This document shows positions 25,547 through 34,301 of a DNA stretch of 64,000 nucleotides, one piece after another. Origin of the DNA: PWQG01 sp040882255 (lineage in GTDB: Bacteria > Pseudomonadota > Gammaproteobacteria > Pseudomonadales > Pseudohongiellaceae); contig JBBEBP010000017.1 of assembly GCA_040882255.1 (NCBI GenBank), forward strand, positions 24,407 to 88,406. The letters run 5' to 3'. Position numbers and translations under genes: made by a program. Within the stretch, counting starts at the first letter, position 1; every line of letters begins with the position of its first letter. The notes beneath the pieces are model-generated. The model made no database searches. It saw nothing but the letters and a program-made list of their open reading frames with translations, and was not told where the DNA came from.

Positions 25547-27364
25547 TCAGCTCGCCGGGCGTTCGTACAGCTCCACCCGGTTGCGGCCTTCTTGCTTGGC
25601 ATCATACAGCGCCAGGTCGACACCGGTGAGCAGATCCGCCGGTACAAGGTCATGGCCTGCATCCAGTGCGATGATCACGCCAGCGCTGAACGTGTGCTCG
25701 ATCAGGTGATCACGGAATTCGGTGGGCGTTCCCGCAAAACGTCGCCGGATTCTTTCAACCAGATCCCTCACCGTACCGGAATCCGGTGCCTGGAGCAGCA
25801 TGATGAATTCATCACCTCCAAGACGCACGCAGACATCGCTGGAGCGGCTGCTGGCACGCAGCAACTGCGCCAGTTCAACCAGCACCCTGTCACCAGCCTC
25901 GTGTCCGTACACATCATTGATGGCCTTGAAGTCATCCAGATCAATCATCACCAGATAGACCGGTATGGCATTGCGCCGGAACGCGGAACGGAACCGCTGG
26001 TAGGCGGAAAGCAACATTCTGCGATTGCCCAGCCCGGTCAAGGGGTCCTGTTCCGCCATTTCCAGCGCAGTGCGCCGGCCCCGCTCAAGCTGCATAACCC
26101 GCTCGCCGATCGCCACCATCAGCAGCAATGCTTCGGCAAAACTGCCCGCCTGGGACACCAGCAACACGCCATCCATGCCCCGCCCGAGCCAGCCGGTGGC
26201 CGCATTGATGACACTCAACAACAGCCCGCCCGAATACAGCACCCAGGCAGCAATGTACCAGCGGGCATGGCTCAGCCCGGCGCGCCAGGCCAACACGCCG
26301 GCCACCGGCAGCAACAGTGTGGCTATCAGAGATAGATAGGCAAAGTAGAGGACCGGCTCGTACAGCCCGGCGGCCAGACGCAGCACGACCGCCAGGACCA
26401 TGGCCCACTGGGCCACGACCATCACCCGGTTAATGACGGGAAGCGTGGCGTCCAATCGGAGAAAGCTGCGCGAGAACTGGAAGGCAAAGAAACTGAACAG
26501 CAGAAAGGCGACATGGAATCCCTCATTCTGCAGATAGACGTTGTCCGGCCACAGGTGTTGGTACCCCAGGCCGTTCAACAGCGCCCACATCGCCATGGTG
26601 GCGATCAGGAACGCGGCATAGTACAACGCACTGGGCTGGCGCATGACCAGACCGATGACCACTGCCATTATCAGCAGCACGAACATGACGCCATACCAGG
26701 CGCCGAACACGAGATTCTCGCTCTGCACAGAACGGAAGAAAGTCCGTTCACGTTGCACCGTAAACATCAGACTCAGTGAATCGGCCTTTGTGTAGCCCGC
26801 CCGCAAATAGACATCCGTGACCTCTCCCGGCGCGGTGGTATGCCGGAACGCGAGTTTCCGGTAGCTTACCGGCCGGTCACTGAACGGTACACGATCACTC
26901 AATGAGGCCCGCTGGAACCGTTCACTCTCCCCATCAGCCACCGGCCCGGAACGATCCCGGTAGACGATATCCAGATGATCGAGATAACTGGTGTCACCAT
27001 GCAACACCCAGGTCTGCGGTATCGCACTGTTGTTGTGTATGCGAAAGCGCAGCCAGTGCGCCTGGCCGGTGATTCCCCGCCCCGTATCCGACGCTTCCAG
27101 AGGCTGGAACGGAAGCGCCTGCAACGCCTCCATCAGACGTTCCGGATGGCTGCCGGTATCGGGAAAACCGGCCGTCTCCGTTGCCCACTCGGCGGGAGCC
27201 AGAAGCGTCATCTGTTCATCCCGGCCGATATCGAACACCGGCATTTCCTGTGCCAAAAGAGGCAGCCCGCGACCCACCCCCAGAACCAACAGGAGAGCAA
27301 CCACAGCATGGCGCAGTACAATACGATTCACGGCAGGTTCAAACCTTTTCTCTGTTATTATCAC
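25547..27364 (-). CDS. 7TMR-DISM sensor diguanylate cyclase (GGDEF)
   Basis: A 605-residue receptor with a signal peptide, an extracytoplasmic 7TMR-DISMED2-like domain (about 40-205, with GQAHWLRFRIHN and VLHGDTSYLDHLDIVY), seven TM helices (about 215-420), and a GGDEF domain opening DPLTGLGNRRMLLSAYQRF. The active site is intact (GGDEF at about 516-520), and RSSD five residues upstream fits the c-di-GMP inhibitory I-site (RxxD). It should make c-di-GMP in response to a periplasmic ligand, possibly a carbohydrate. The start is probably GTG at 27364. A second GTG 12 codons in is also possible. It is divergent from a class V aminotransferase gene by only 41 bases. Confidence 0.9.
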   Translation of the reverse strand: MIITEKRFEPAVNRIVLRHAVVALLLVLGVGRGLPLLAQEMPVFDIGRDEQMTLLAPAEWATETAGFPDTGSHPERLMEALQALPFQPLEASDTGRGITGQAHWLRFRIHNNSAIPQTWVLHGDTSYLDHLDIVYRDRSGPVADGESERFQRASLSDRVPFSDRPVSYRKLAFRHTTAPGEVTDVYLRAGYTKADSLSLMFTVQRERTFFRSVQSENLVFGAWYGVMFVLLIMAVVIGLVMRQPSALYYAAFLIATMAMWALLNGLGYQHLWPDNVYLQNEGFHVAFLLFSFFAFQFSRSFLRLDATLPVINRVMVVAQWAMVLAVVLRLAAGLYEPVLYFAYLSLIATLLLPVAGVLAWRAGLSHARWYIAAWVLYSGGLLLSVINAATGWLGRGMDGVLLVSQAGSFAEALLLMVAIGERVMQLERGRRTALEMAEQDPLTGLGNRRMLLSAYQRFRSAFRRNAIPVYLVMIDLDDFKAINDVYGHEAGDRVLVELAQLLRASSRSSDVCVRLGGDEFIMLLQAPDSGTVRDLVERIRRRFAGTPTEFRDHLIEHTFSAGVIIALDAGHDLVPADLLTGVDLALYDAKQEGRNRVELYERPAS

Positions 27365-27405
27365 AATGGCACTTTCATTCAGTATAGCAATCAGACGCCA
27401 GCGTA

Positions 27406-28590
27406 ATGAATCCGATTGACCAGCATATTGCCCGCCTGCGCGAAGAAACTCCCGGATGTCAGCACCGACTGCATTTCAACAACGCAGGAACCGCCCTGTC
27501 ACCAATGGCAGTGACAGGCGCCCTGCTGGACCATCTGGCGCTGGAGCAGCGCTTCGGTGGCTATGAGGCAGCGGCCGAGGCGCAGACCTCGGTGGACGGC
27601 TTCTATCACGCGTTTGCCCGCTTGCTGAATAGCGAAACCAGTGAGGTGGCCTGGGCAGAAAGCGCCTCCGCCGCGTGGAATACGCTGTTGCACGCCATCC
27701 CTCTTGAAGCCGGGGACCGCATTGTCACCGGACGATCCGAGTACGCGGGGAACTACCTGTCCCTGCTTCATCTTGCACGGACCAGACAGGTCACCATCGA
27801 TGTCATCGACAATCGCCCGGATGGCACTATCGACCTCGACCGCCTTGAGGCGGCGCTGGACAGTGACGTGCGACTCATTGCACTGACCCATGTGGCCAGC
27901 CAGAATGGCACGGTTCAGCCTGCCGAGGCGGTAGGCAGGCTGGCCCGCCGGCACCGCATCCTCTACCTGCTGGACGTCGCTCAGAGCGCCGGACAGCTTC
28001 CCCTGGACGTCCGCTCACTGGGCTGTGACATGCTTGTCGGTACTGGCCGCAAGTTTCTGCGCGGCCCCCGTGGCACTGGATTCCTGTACGTGCGCCATGA
28101 TGTGACCGCGCGCCTGGAGCCGGACCGGGTGGACCTGCATGCCGCCCGCTGGCTGTCCGATCAGCAGTATCGCTTCCATGATGATGCACGGCGTTTCGAG
28201 AGTTTCGAGCGCTCCGTGGCGGGACAGATCGCCCTGGGCCGGGCAGCCGCCTACGCCTTCGAGCTGGGGCTGCCCGCCATCCGGAACCGCGTCGTGGCAC
28301 TTGCGGGCAGGCTGCGCCAATCACTGTCCACAATACCGGGTGTCGCCGTCCATGAACGGCTGGATGCCAACAGCGGAATCGTCACTTTCAGTCAACGCAA
28401 CGTGTCAGCAGCAGACCTGCATGGACAATTGCTGCAGCGCGGCATCAACAGCTCGGTGGCGCGCCGTTGCAATACGCAGCTGGATTTCCGGCGCCGCGGT
28501 CTGGAGGACATCAACCGCGCCTCGGTGCACTACTATAATACCCCGGAGGAAGTGGATACGTTCTGTGAGGCGGTCGAACGCGGTAGCTGA
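27406..28590 (+). CDS. Class V aminotransferase-family PLP enzyme
   Basis: A 394-residue fold-type I PLP enzyme. It shows LHFNNAGTALSP near the N-terminus, the aspartate segment RILYLLDVAQSAGQLPLDVRSLGCDMLVG and the Schiff-base lysine in GTGRKFLRGPRGTGFLYV. These match class V aminotransferases, the group with isopenicillin-N-epimerase-like, cysteine-desulfurase-like and EgtE-like enzymes. A C-S lyase or epimerase role is as likely as transamination. No partner gene points to a pathway. Its 3' end is 12 bases from the convergent symporter gene. Confidence 0.82.
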   Translation: MNPIDQHIARLREETPGCQHRLHFNNAGTALSPMAVTGALLDHLALEQRFGGYEAAAEAQTSVDGFYHAFARLLNSETSEVAWAESASAAWNTLLHAIPLEAGDRIVTGRSEYAGNYLSLLHLARTRQVTIDVIDNRPDGTIDLDRLEAALDSDVRLIALTHVASQNGTVQPAEAVGRLARRHRILYLLDVAQSAGQLPLDVRSLGCDMLVGTGRKFLRGPRGTGFLYVRHDVTARLEPDRVDLHAARWLSDQQYRFHDDARRFESFERSVAGQIALGRAAAYAFELGLPAIRNRVVALAGRLRQSLSTIPGVAVHERLDANSGIVTFSQRNVSAADLHGQLLQRGINSSVARRCNTQLDFRRRGLEDINRASVHYYNTPEEVDTFCEAVERGS

Positions 28591-28602
28591 CCCGGCTTTC
28601 TG

Positions 28603-29955
28603 TCAGCCCAACAGCATCTGACCATACACCAGCAGGATGGCTGCCGGGCAGATATAGCGGATGTAGAAGGGCCAGAGTTTCCAGAACCAGGAGTGCTGCG
28701 CTTCCGGAAAACCTTCACGAATCTCACCCAACACGGCATCACGATGCCAGATCCAGGCCACAAAAACCGCAAAGAAAAAGCCCAACAGGGGCTGGCTGAA
28801 CTCCGTCGTCAGACTGACCACCAGGTCAAACAACGTATTGAAGTTCAGCACGATCAACAGCGAGACCGCTGCGACCGCGCTACCGGTCAGCCAGGCCGCC
28901 TTGCGACGACCCATCCCTCGCGCCTCCACCGCGTAGGACACCGGCACCTCGAGCATGGAAATGGAGGAAGTCAGCGAGGCAATACTCATCAGCATGAAGA
29001 ACGCCAGCGAAACCAGCACACCGGCAAAACCCATATTGTCGAAGAGCGACGGCAACACGGCGACGATCAACCCTGGCCCGGCTATCAGTCCTCCCTCCGC
29101 GTCATAGATCTCCACGCCGCCGGCCAGCGCCACATACATCGCCGGGAGGATCAGCAGACCCGCAGTGACGGCTATGCCGATATCGAGCAATGCCACCATG
29201 CCGCCCAGTGCCGGCAGATTTTCTCTTTTGCTGACGTAGGAACCGTAAATCAGCATCGTCCCCACACCCAGGGAGAGGGAGAAGAAAGCCTGCCCCATGG
29301 CACTGAGCAGCAAACCGGGGTCAGCCACCTGCGAGAAATCCGGCACCAGATAGGCCCGCAGCCCGTCCATGGCACCGTCCAGGGTCAGCACATACAGAAT
29401 CAGCAACACCAACAGTACGATCAGCGAGGGCATCAGGCGGGTGGCCCAGCGTTCGATGCCGCGTCGCACCCCGGCGCTGACCACATAGACCGTCAGCACC
29501 ACAAAAAGCAGCATGAATACACCGTCCCGCAGCAGACTGCCGGTGGCCAACCAGTCGGCGCCCGCGCTCCAGCCCGCCAGTGAGGCCAGCGACGCGAGAA
29601 ACCAGGCCACCATCCAGCCACTGACGATGGCATAGAAACACAGGATCAGGGTGACCGTGACGATCCCTGCGAACCCCACCAGCGTGCCCAGCAAACGGGA
29701 GCGTGGTCCCCGGGAGATACCCTGCAGTGCGGTCACGGCGTTGGACTTGCCGTGCCGCCCGATGATCAGTTCGGCCATCAGCGCCGGATAGGCCAGCGCA
29801 AAAGCCAGAATCAGATAGACGAACAGGAATGCGGCTCCGCCATTGCTGGCCGCATTGGTGGGAAACCCCCAGATATTTCCCAATCCGACCGCTGAACCGG
29901 AAGCGGCCATCAGAAAGCCGAATCGTGAAGTGAACTCCCCGCGAGGCGTCTGCAT
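28603..29955 (-). CDS. Sodium:neurotransmitter symporter (SNF) family transporter
   Basis: A 450-residue membrane protein with about 11 TM helices. It opens FTSRFGFLMAASGSAVGLGNIWGFPTNAASNGGAAFL, the sodium-binding signature of the LeuT/SNF family (GSAVGLGNIWGFP). Bacterial members import amino acids or related amines with Na+. Substrate cannot be predicted. The start codon lies 12 bases downstream of the end of a 168-bp palindromic element (29968-30135), which therefore occupies its leader. GGGGAG is present just before the ATG. Confidence 0.9.
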   Translation of the reverse strand: MQTPRGEFTSRFGFLMAASGSAVGLGNIWGFPTNAASNGGAAFLFVYLILAFALAYPALMAELIIGRHGKSNAVTALQGISRGPRSRLLGTLVGFAGIVTVTLILCFYAIVSGWMVAWFLASLASLAGWSAGADWLATGSLLRDGVFMLLFVVLTVYVVSAGVRRGIERWATRLMPSLIVLLVLLILYVLTLDGAMDGLRAYLVPDFSQVADPGLLLSAMGQAFFSLSLGVGTMLIYGSYVSKRENLPALGGMVALLDIGIAVTAGLLILPAMYVALAGGVEIYDAEGGLIAGPGLIVAVLPSLFDNMGFAGVLVSLAFFMLMSIASLTSSISMLEVPVSYAVEARGMGRRKAAWLTGSAVAAVSLLIVLNFNTLFDLVVSLTTEFSQPLLGFFFAVFVAWIWHRDAVLGEIREGFPEAQHSWFWKLWPFYIRYICPAAILLVYGQMLLG

Positions 29956-29967
29956 TGGCTCTCCCCT

Positions 29968-30135
29968 CTAGTACCGTGACCTATAGATTTCAGAACAACC
30001 AGCGAGTCGCTGAGCGGCCAGATGCAAGACGCGCTGGTGCCGGAATGGCCGCCCCCATTTCAAGCCAGCGCAACGCCGCAGATGGTCGCTCAGCGGCTCG
30101 CTGGTTGTTCTGAAATCTATGGGTCACGGTACTAG
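29968..30135. repeat. 168-bp CTAG-bounded palindromic element, copy A
   Basis: The arms 29968-30016 and 30087-30135 are reverse complements over 49 bases with two mismatches. Both ends are CTAG. The core carries CAAGACGCG at 30025-30033 (57 bases from the left end) and CAACGCCG at 30071-30078 (57 bases from the right end). It lies between the cyclophilin gene and the start of the symporter gene. A second element at 50948-51112 has the same architecture. No coding capacity. It looks like a small non-autonomous mobile or structural repeat (MITE-like). Confidence 0.85.
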
Positions 30136-30171
30136 TGACCCATGCGGGCGAAGATGATGATCAACCGGCGC

Positions 30172-31179
30172 TCACTCTTCCCACGATTCCAGCACAAACC
30201 GCATTGGCGATTCAGACTGCATGGACATTTCCACGTTCGTGACCACATTGGCGCCGCTGGAGGTGTTGACCTCCACACGCGGGATCTCCAGGCGCCCCGT
30301 TTCGGGGTCCCACACTGCCTTGCCCTCCGGGTCGCTGCCCAGCGGGATCAGGCTTTCCGGTACCACTTCAAACACGATATCCGGTGAATTCGCCACCACC
30401 TGCATACGGAGGCTGTAGCGTCCCACACCGTCACCGCCGTCCACTGTGGTGACAAGCACGCCCCTGGAAGGCTCAAAGACATGCAGCGCCGTGCTGAAAC
30501 GGCTCACCCGCGTCGGATTGATGTGTATGAAATGCGCATCCACCGGCAACCGACCGGAACTCTCGAAATTGCGCAGGGGGATATTCCCGGCAAAACAGCT
30601 CTCACCGGTGTCACACAGGTTGTAGGTGGCCTGCTCCGCGATACGGTCCAGCACGTCCATGCCGTCGCCCAGCACCTCACCGAACGCCGTGAAGCCCCCG
30701 TTCTGATCATCCAGCTCCTCGCTGTTGTCATCCAGATTGACAAACCACTGGCTGGTGGCACTGTCAGGATCACCCGACAGCTTGGCCATGGCTACTGTGC
30801 CACGTGTATTGGAAATACCGGGCTCATTCTGCACCGGTGCCTGCTGTGGAACCTCAACAGGACCACACGGCCTGACACCCGCCGAGCATCCCGGAATGAA
30901 TCGATAACCACCGCCCTGCACCACGAAGTCAGACTCCAGACGATGGAGGAATGTACGCCGGTAGTCCCCACGGCCCACGTACCCCAGGAAATTCTCCACG
31001 GTCGCGGGCGTCTGCTCTTCGAACAGTTCGATCGAGAAATCGCCGTAGGTGGTACTGATCCGCACCACCGGGTTGGACTGCGCCAGCGCCGGTGCCGGCA
31101 GGGTCAACAGCAGAGAGGCCGCCACCATCAGGCAGCGGGCGCATCCGGCAAGGCTGGACAAGGGGGATGGGGACTTCAT
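30172..31179 (-). CDS. Periplasmic cyclophilin-type peptidyl-prolyl isomerase with C-terminal extension
   Basis: The 335-residue protein has a signal peptide (LMVAASLLLTLPAPALAQ) and a cyclophilin domain (about 36-205) with TTYGDFSIELFEEQTPATVENFLGYV, TFLHRLESDFVVQGGGY, GTVAMAKLSGDPDSATSQWFVNL and FTAFGEVLGDGMDVLD. Active-site Arg and Phe equivalents (FLHRL, QWFVNL) are visible, while the usual FHRVI is LHRLE. About 120 residues beyond the domain are beta-rich and unassigned. The ATG at 31179 overlaps the lipB stop (TAATG). A Met 19 codons upstream lies inside lipB. It probably helps fold envelope proteins. Confidence 0.87.
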   Translation of the reverse strand: MKSPSPLSSLAGCARCLMVAASLLLTLPAPALAQSNPVVRISTTYGDFSIELFEEQTPATVENFLGYVGRGDYRRTFLHRLESDFVVQGGGYRFIPGCSAGVRPCGPVEVPQQAPVQNEPGISNTRGTVAMAKLSGDPDSATSQWFVNLDDNSEELDDQNGGFTAFGEVLGDGMDVLDRIAEQATYNLCDTGESCFAGNIPLRNFESSGRLPVDAHFIHINPTRVSRFSTALHVFEPSRGVLVTTVDGGDGVGRYSLRMQVVANSPDIVFEVVPESLIPLGSDPEGKAVWDPETGRLEIPRVEVNTSSGANVVTNVEMSMQSESPMRFVLESWEE

Positions 31180-31850
31180 TACAACTCCTGTACGCGAGGG
31201 TCCGCAGAATGGCTCACACCGGCGGGATGATAACACGACAGTTTTCCGGTCAGTACCTCGACCAGACGGGCGCTCGCCTTTTCCGCGAGATCGTCACCGG
31301 CCACAGGCACCAGGTCACGCAGTTGCGTCACATCCAGCCCCTGGTAGCCGCAGGGATTGATACCGGCAAACGGACTCAGATCCATGTCCAGATTGAAAGC
31401 CAGCCCGTGATAGGAGCAGCCCCGCCGGATTCTGAGTCCCAGGGAAGCGATCTTGGCATTGCCCACATACACACCGGGTGCCCGATCGCGAGTGACCGCC
31501 TGGAGTCCATACTCGTCCAGCACCCGGATGATACTGTCTTCCATCACACTGACCAGGTCGCGGACGCCCAGCCGGGCCCGGCGGATATCGATCAGCAGAT
31601 AGACCACGCACTGACCGGGTCCATGGTAGGTGACCTGGCCGCCCCGGTCGATCGGTACAACCGGAATATCACCGGGATTGAGGATATGCTCGGCCAGACC
31701 GGCCTGGCCCTGGGTATACACCGGCGGATGGGAAAGTACCCAGATCTCATCGGGCGTCTCTGCCCCGCGCTCCGCCGTGAAATGCTGCATCCGGCGCCAG
31801 ACCGGTTCGTAGGGTTGTTCTCCCAGATTCCGGACTATCAAACCGGTCAT
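31179..31850 (-). CDS. lipB: Octanoyl-ACP:protein N-octanoyltransferase LipB
   Basis: A 223-residue transferase with VLSHPPVYTQGQAG, the signature RGGQVTYHGPGQ, the active lysine in GNAKIASLGLRIRRG and the catalytic cysteine in GINPCGYQGLDVTQL. It moves octanoate from ACP to lipoyl domains. The start overlaps the ybeD stop (ATGA), and the stop touches the cyclophilin start. lipA, its usual downstream neighbour, is not here. The cyclophilin gene occupies that position. Confidence 0.95.
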   Translation of the reverse strand: MTGLIVRNLGEQPYEPVWRRMQHFTAERGAETPDEIWVLSHPPVYTQGQAGLAEHILNPGDIPVVPIDRGGQVTYHGPGQCVVYLLIDIRRARLGVRDLVSVMEDSIIRVLDEYGLQAVTRDRAPGVYVGNAKIASLGLRIRRGCSYHGLAFNLDMDLSPFAGINPCGYQGLDVTQLRDLVPVAGDDLAEKASARLVEVLTGKLSCYHPAGVSHSADPRVQEL

Positions 31851-32125
31851 AGCACCAGCTTGATGCCGTCCACCGTCTTCAGCTCGGCGAACAGCTCCTC
31901 CAGTTGACGCTCACCGGTGGCGCGGATCGTGACCGTAACCGACAGATAATTACCGGCCCGGCTTTCACGTACCTTCACACAATTCTGATCGACCTCCGGT
32001 GAGTGGCGCTGGCAGACATGGAGCACGGACTGCTCGAACGCACCACTGGCATGCCCCATCACCTTTACAGGGTAGTCGCAGGGAAAATCGATGGCGGGCG
32101 CTTCGGTATCCGGAGTGTCACTCAT
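31847..32125 (-). CDS. ybeD: DUF493 (YbeD) family protein
   Basis: A 92-residue protein matching the DUF493/YbeD family: FPCDYPVKVMGHASGAFEQSVLHVCQRH, SRAGNYLSVTVTIRATGERQLEELFAEL and DGIKLVL at the C-terminus. The fold is ACT-like. The cellular role is unknown, but the gene is almost always between dacA and lipB, as here (4 bases after dacA, 4-base overlap with lipB). Confidence 0.92.
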   Translation of the reverse strand: MSDTPDTEAPAIDFPCDYPVKVMGHASGAFEQSVLHVCQRHSPEVDQNCVKVRESRAGNYLSVTVTIRATGERQLEELFAELKTVDGIKLVL

Positions 32126-32129
32126 GACA

Positions 32130-33320
32130 TCACCCGCGGAAAAGATTTGTGAAGAACAGGGTCAGCGCATCAATCAGACGCTTGAAAAATCCGCCCCGCT
32201 CAACGGCATTGATGGCGACGACTTCACCGTTGTAGAGCTCTTCGTCATTCAGTGTCAACGCGACGGAGCCAATGACCTGACCCGCCTCGATCGGCGCCCT
32301 GAGTGTATCCGGAATATCCAGGGTGGCCTGCATGTCATCCGACGCACCACGTGGTACGGTCAGATAGACGTCCTCGGCGATACCCAGATCCACGTTATTC
32401 TCGGCACCGGACCAGACGCGTGCGCTCTCCAATACCTCTCCGGCACTATAGAACTGGTTACTCTCGAAGAAGCGGAAACCATAATTCAGCATCTTCTGTG
32501 TCTCTATGGCCCTCGCATCCTCGCTGGCAGTCCCCATGACCACCGAAATCAGCCTCATGCCATCGCGTTCCGCCGATGCCACCAGACAGTACCCTGCCTG
32601 CGACGTCCAGCCGGTCTTGATACCGTCCACGCTGTCATCCCGGAACAACAGCGTATTGCGATTGGGTTGCGTAATGCCGTTGTAGGTAAACTCGCGCTCG
32701 GCATAGACCTCGTAACGCTCGGGATGATCCATGATCTTGGCCTGCGCCAGAATGGCCAGATCCCTGGCCGACATCAGGTTCTCTGACCCACCGTCATCCA
32801 GGCCACTGGCATTCATGAAGGAGGAATCTCTCATGCCGAGTTGCTCCGCATGCTGATTCATCAAGTCCGCAAAAGCTTCCTCGCTGCCGGCGATGTGCTC
32901 GGCCATGGCCACACTGGCATCGTTGCCGGACTGGATAATGATACCGCGCATCAGATCGCGGACCGGCACGTTGCTGTCCACATCCACGAACATCTTGGAT
33001 CCCTGGGTGCGCCAGGCCTTTTCGCTGATATAGACCTCATCGTCCAGGGACAGATTGCCCTCGTCGATCTCTACCTCGGCCACATAAGCCGTCATCATTT
33101 TGGTCAGACTGGCGGGGGGCAGTGCTTCGTCCGCATTCTGCTCCATGATCACATGGCCGGTACGGGCATCCATCAGGATGTAGCTGCTGCCGGCAATATC
33201 CGGGGCACGCGGGGTGATGCTCTGGGCAACCGCCGCCATGGCCGGCATCCACAGGCCCATCACCAGCAGAACCAGCCGGGTTGTCATTCCGCCGCACATC
33301 GAATCCATCACTTTTCTCAT
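32130..33320 (-). CDS. dacA: D-alanyl-D-alanine carboxypeptidase DacA (PBP5/6)
   Basis: A 396-residue low-molecular-weight penicillin-binding protein. It has a signal peptide (to about residue 33), Ser71-x-x-Lys (SLTK), Ser131-Gly-Asn and Lys235-Thr-Gly, and a C-terminal PBP5 domain. It ends with an amphipathic anchor helix (GGFFKRLIDALTLFFTNLFRG). It trims the terminal D-Ala from peptidoglycan stem peptides in the periplasm. It lies 18 bases after rlpA and 4 bases before ybeD. Confidence 0.95.
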   Translation of the reverse strand: MRKVMDSMCGGMTTRLVLLVMGLWMPAMAAVAQSITPRAPDIAGSSYILMDARTGHVIMEQNADEALPPASLTKMMTAYVAEVEIDEGNLSLDDEVYISEKAWRTQGSKMFVDVDSNVPVRDLMRGIIIQSGNDASVAMAEHIAGSEEAFADLMNQHAEQLGMRDSSFMNASGLDDGGSENLMSARDLAILAQAKIMDHPERYEVYAEREFTYNGITQPNRNTLLFRDDSVDGIKTGWTSQAGYCLVASAERDGMRLISVVMGTASEDARAIETQKMLNYGFRFFESNQFYSAGEVLESARVWSGAENNVDLGIAEDVYLTVPRGASDDMQATLDIPDTLRAPIEAGQVIGSVALTLNDEELYNGEVVAINAVERGGFFKRLIDALTLFFTNLFRG

Positions 33321-33338
33321 CTGATTACCTGTCTGTTG

Positions 33339-34211
33339 TCAACGCGATTCTTCCACAAGATGCGGCCGTCCCAGATCCGTATCCTGCAATGTCGAACTGA
33401 TCCGGTCCAGTTCCCGGTCACCCGGGATCGGCCCCAGCCGCACCCGGTACAGTCGGGTAGTACCACTGACCACCGGCCGGATGAATGCAGGTGTGCCCGT
33501 CATGTCCTGGACCCGTTGCCGGACCCGCTCGGCGGACGAACGCTGCGAAAATGCACCCACCTGCAGGAAATGCGAGGCGGCGTCCGCCAGTGTGGCACGG
33601 TTTTCCTGTTCTTTGGGGGCCGGTCCGCCCGTCACCACGGCCTCCAGGTGTACGCGTGCCGTACCCTGGTCGGCGAAACCGAGTTTCCAGGCCGCCGCGT
33701 AGGAAAGATCAATCACCCGCTCGCTGTGAAACGGCCCACGGTCATTGACCCGGACAAGCACACTGCGGCGGTTGTCCAGGTTGGTGACCCGCACGTAACT
33801 GGGAATCGGCAACGAACGATGCGCCGCCGATATCTGGTACATGTCGTAGATTTCCCCGTTCGACGTGCGGTGCCCGTGAAATTTCTCACCATACCACGAG
33901 GCCAGACCGGTTTCTTCGTATCCTTCTTCGCTGTCCATCACCGTGTAGGTACTGCCGTTGACCACATAGGGGCTGTAATTGCCGGCCAGGGTGCGAGTCT
34001 CCGGCACCGGCACCACTTCCTGTATCTCGTCCGGATTCAGCGGCCGGCTCGGGGCCCTGTCCTGCACGATGGAGTAACGCCCCGATGACTGCGAGGCATC
34101 AGCGTCGCTGTCGCTCGTCGAGGGTGGGGTCGATGAGACACAACCGGCCAGTGCGGCCGCAGCCAGCAAGAGCAACACATAGTGGCGAGAGAAGCCGGGT
34201 GGTCGTTCCAT
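33339..34211 (-). CDS. rlpA: Septal-ring lytic transglycosylase/lipoprotein RlpA
   Basis: A 290-residue lipoprotein (lipobox LAAAALAGC) with a linker, a double-psi beta-barrel (about 105-200: GLASWYGEKFHGHRTSNGE, YVRVTNLDNRRSVLVRVNDRGPF) and a C-terminal SPOR domain (about 217-290; FLQVGAFSQRSSAERVRQRV, YRVRLGPIPG). RlpA cleaves peptidoglycan strands lacking stem peptides at the division septum. I chose ATG 34211, which puts the lipobox Cys near residue 24. An upstream in-frame Met gives an overlong leader. Confidence 0.93.
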   Translation of the reverse strand: MERPPGFSRHYVLLLLAAAALAGCVSSTPPSTSDSDADASQSSGRYSIVQDRAPSRPLNPDEIQEVVPVPETRTLAGNYSPYVVNGSTYTVMDSEEGYEETGLASWYGEKFHGHRTSNGEIYDMYQISAAHRSLPIPSYVRVTNLDNRRSVLVRVNDRGPFHSERVIDLSYAAAWKLGFADQGTARVHLEAVVTGGPAPKEQENRATLADAASHFLQVGAFSQRSSAERVRQRVQDMTGTPAFIRPVVSGTTRLYRVRLGPIPGDRELDRISSTLQDTDLGRPHLVEESR

Positions 34212-34301
34212 GATGAGTACCGGGGTCAGAAAACAGGACACTCCTATCATACCGCAGTGTACTCCGGGCTGTCAGCCTCGAGGCCGCTGCCGCCCCAATG
34301 G

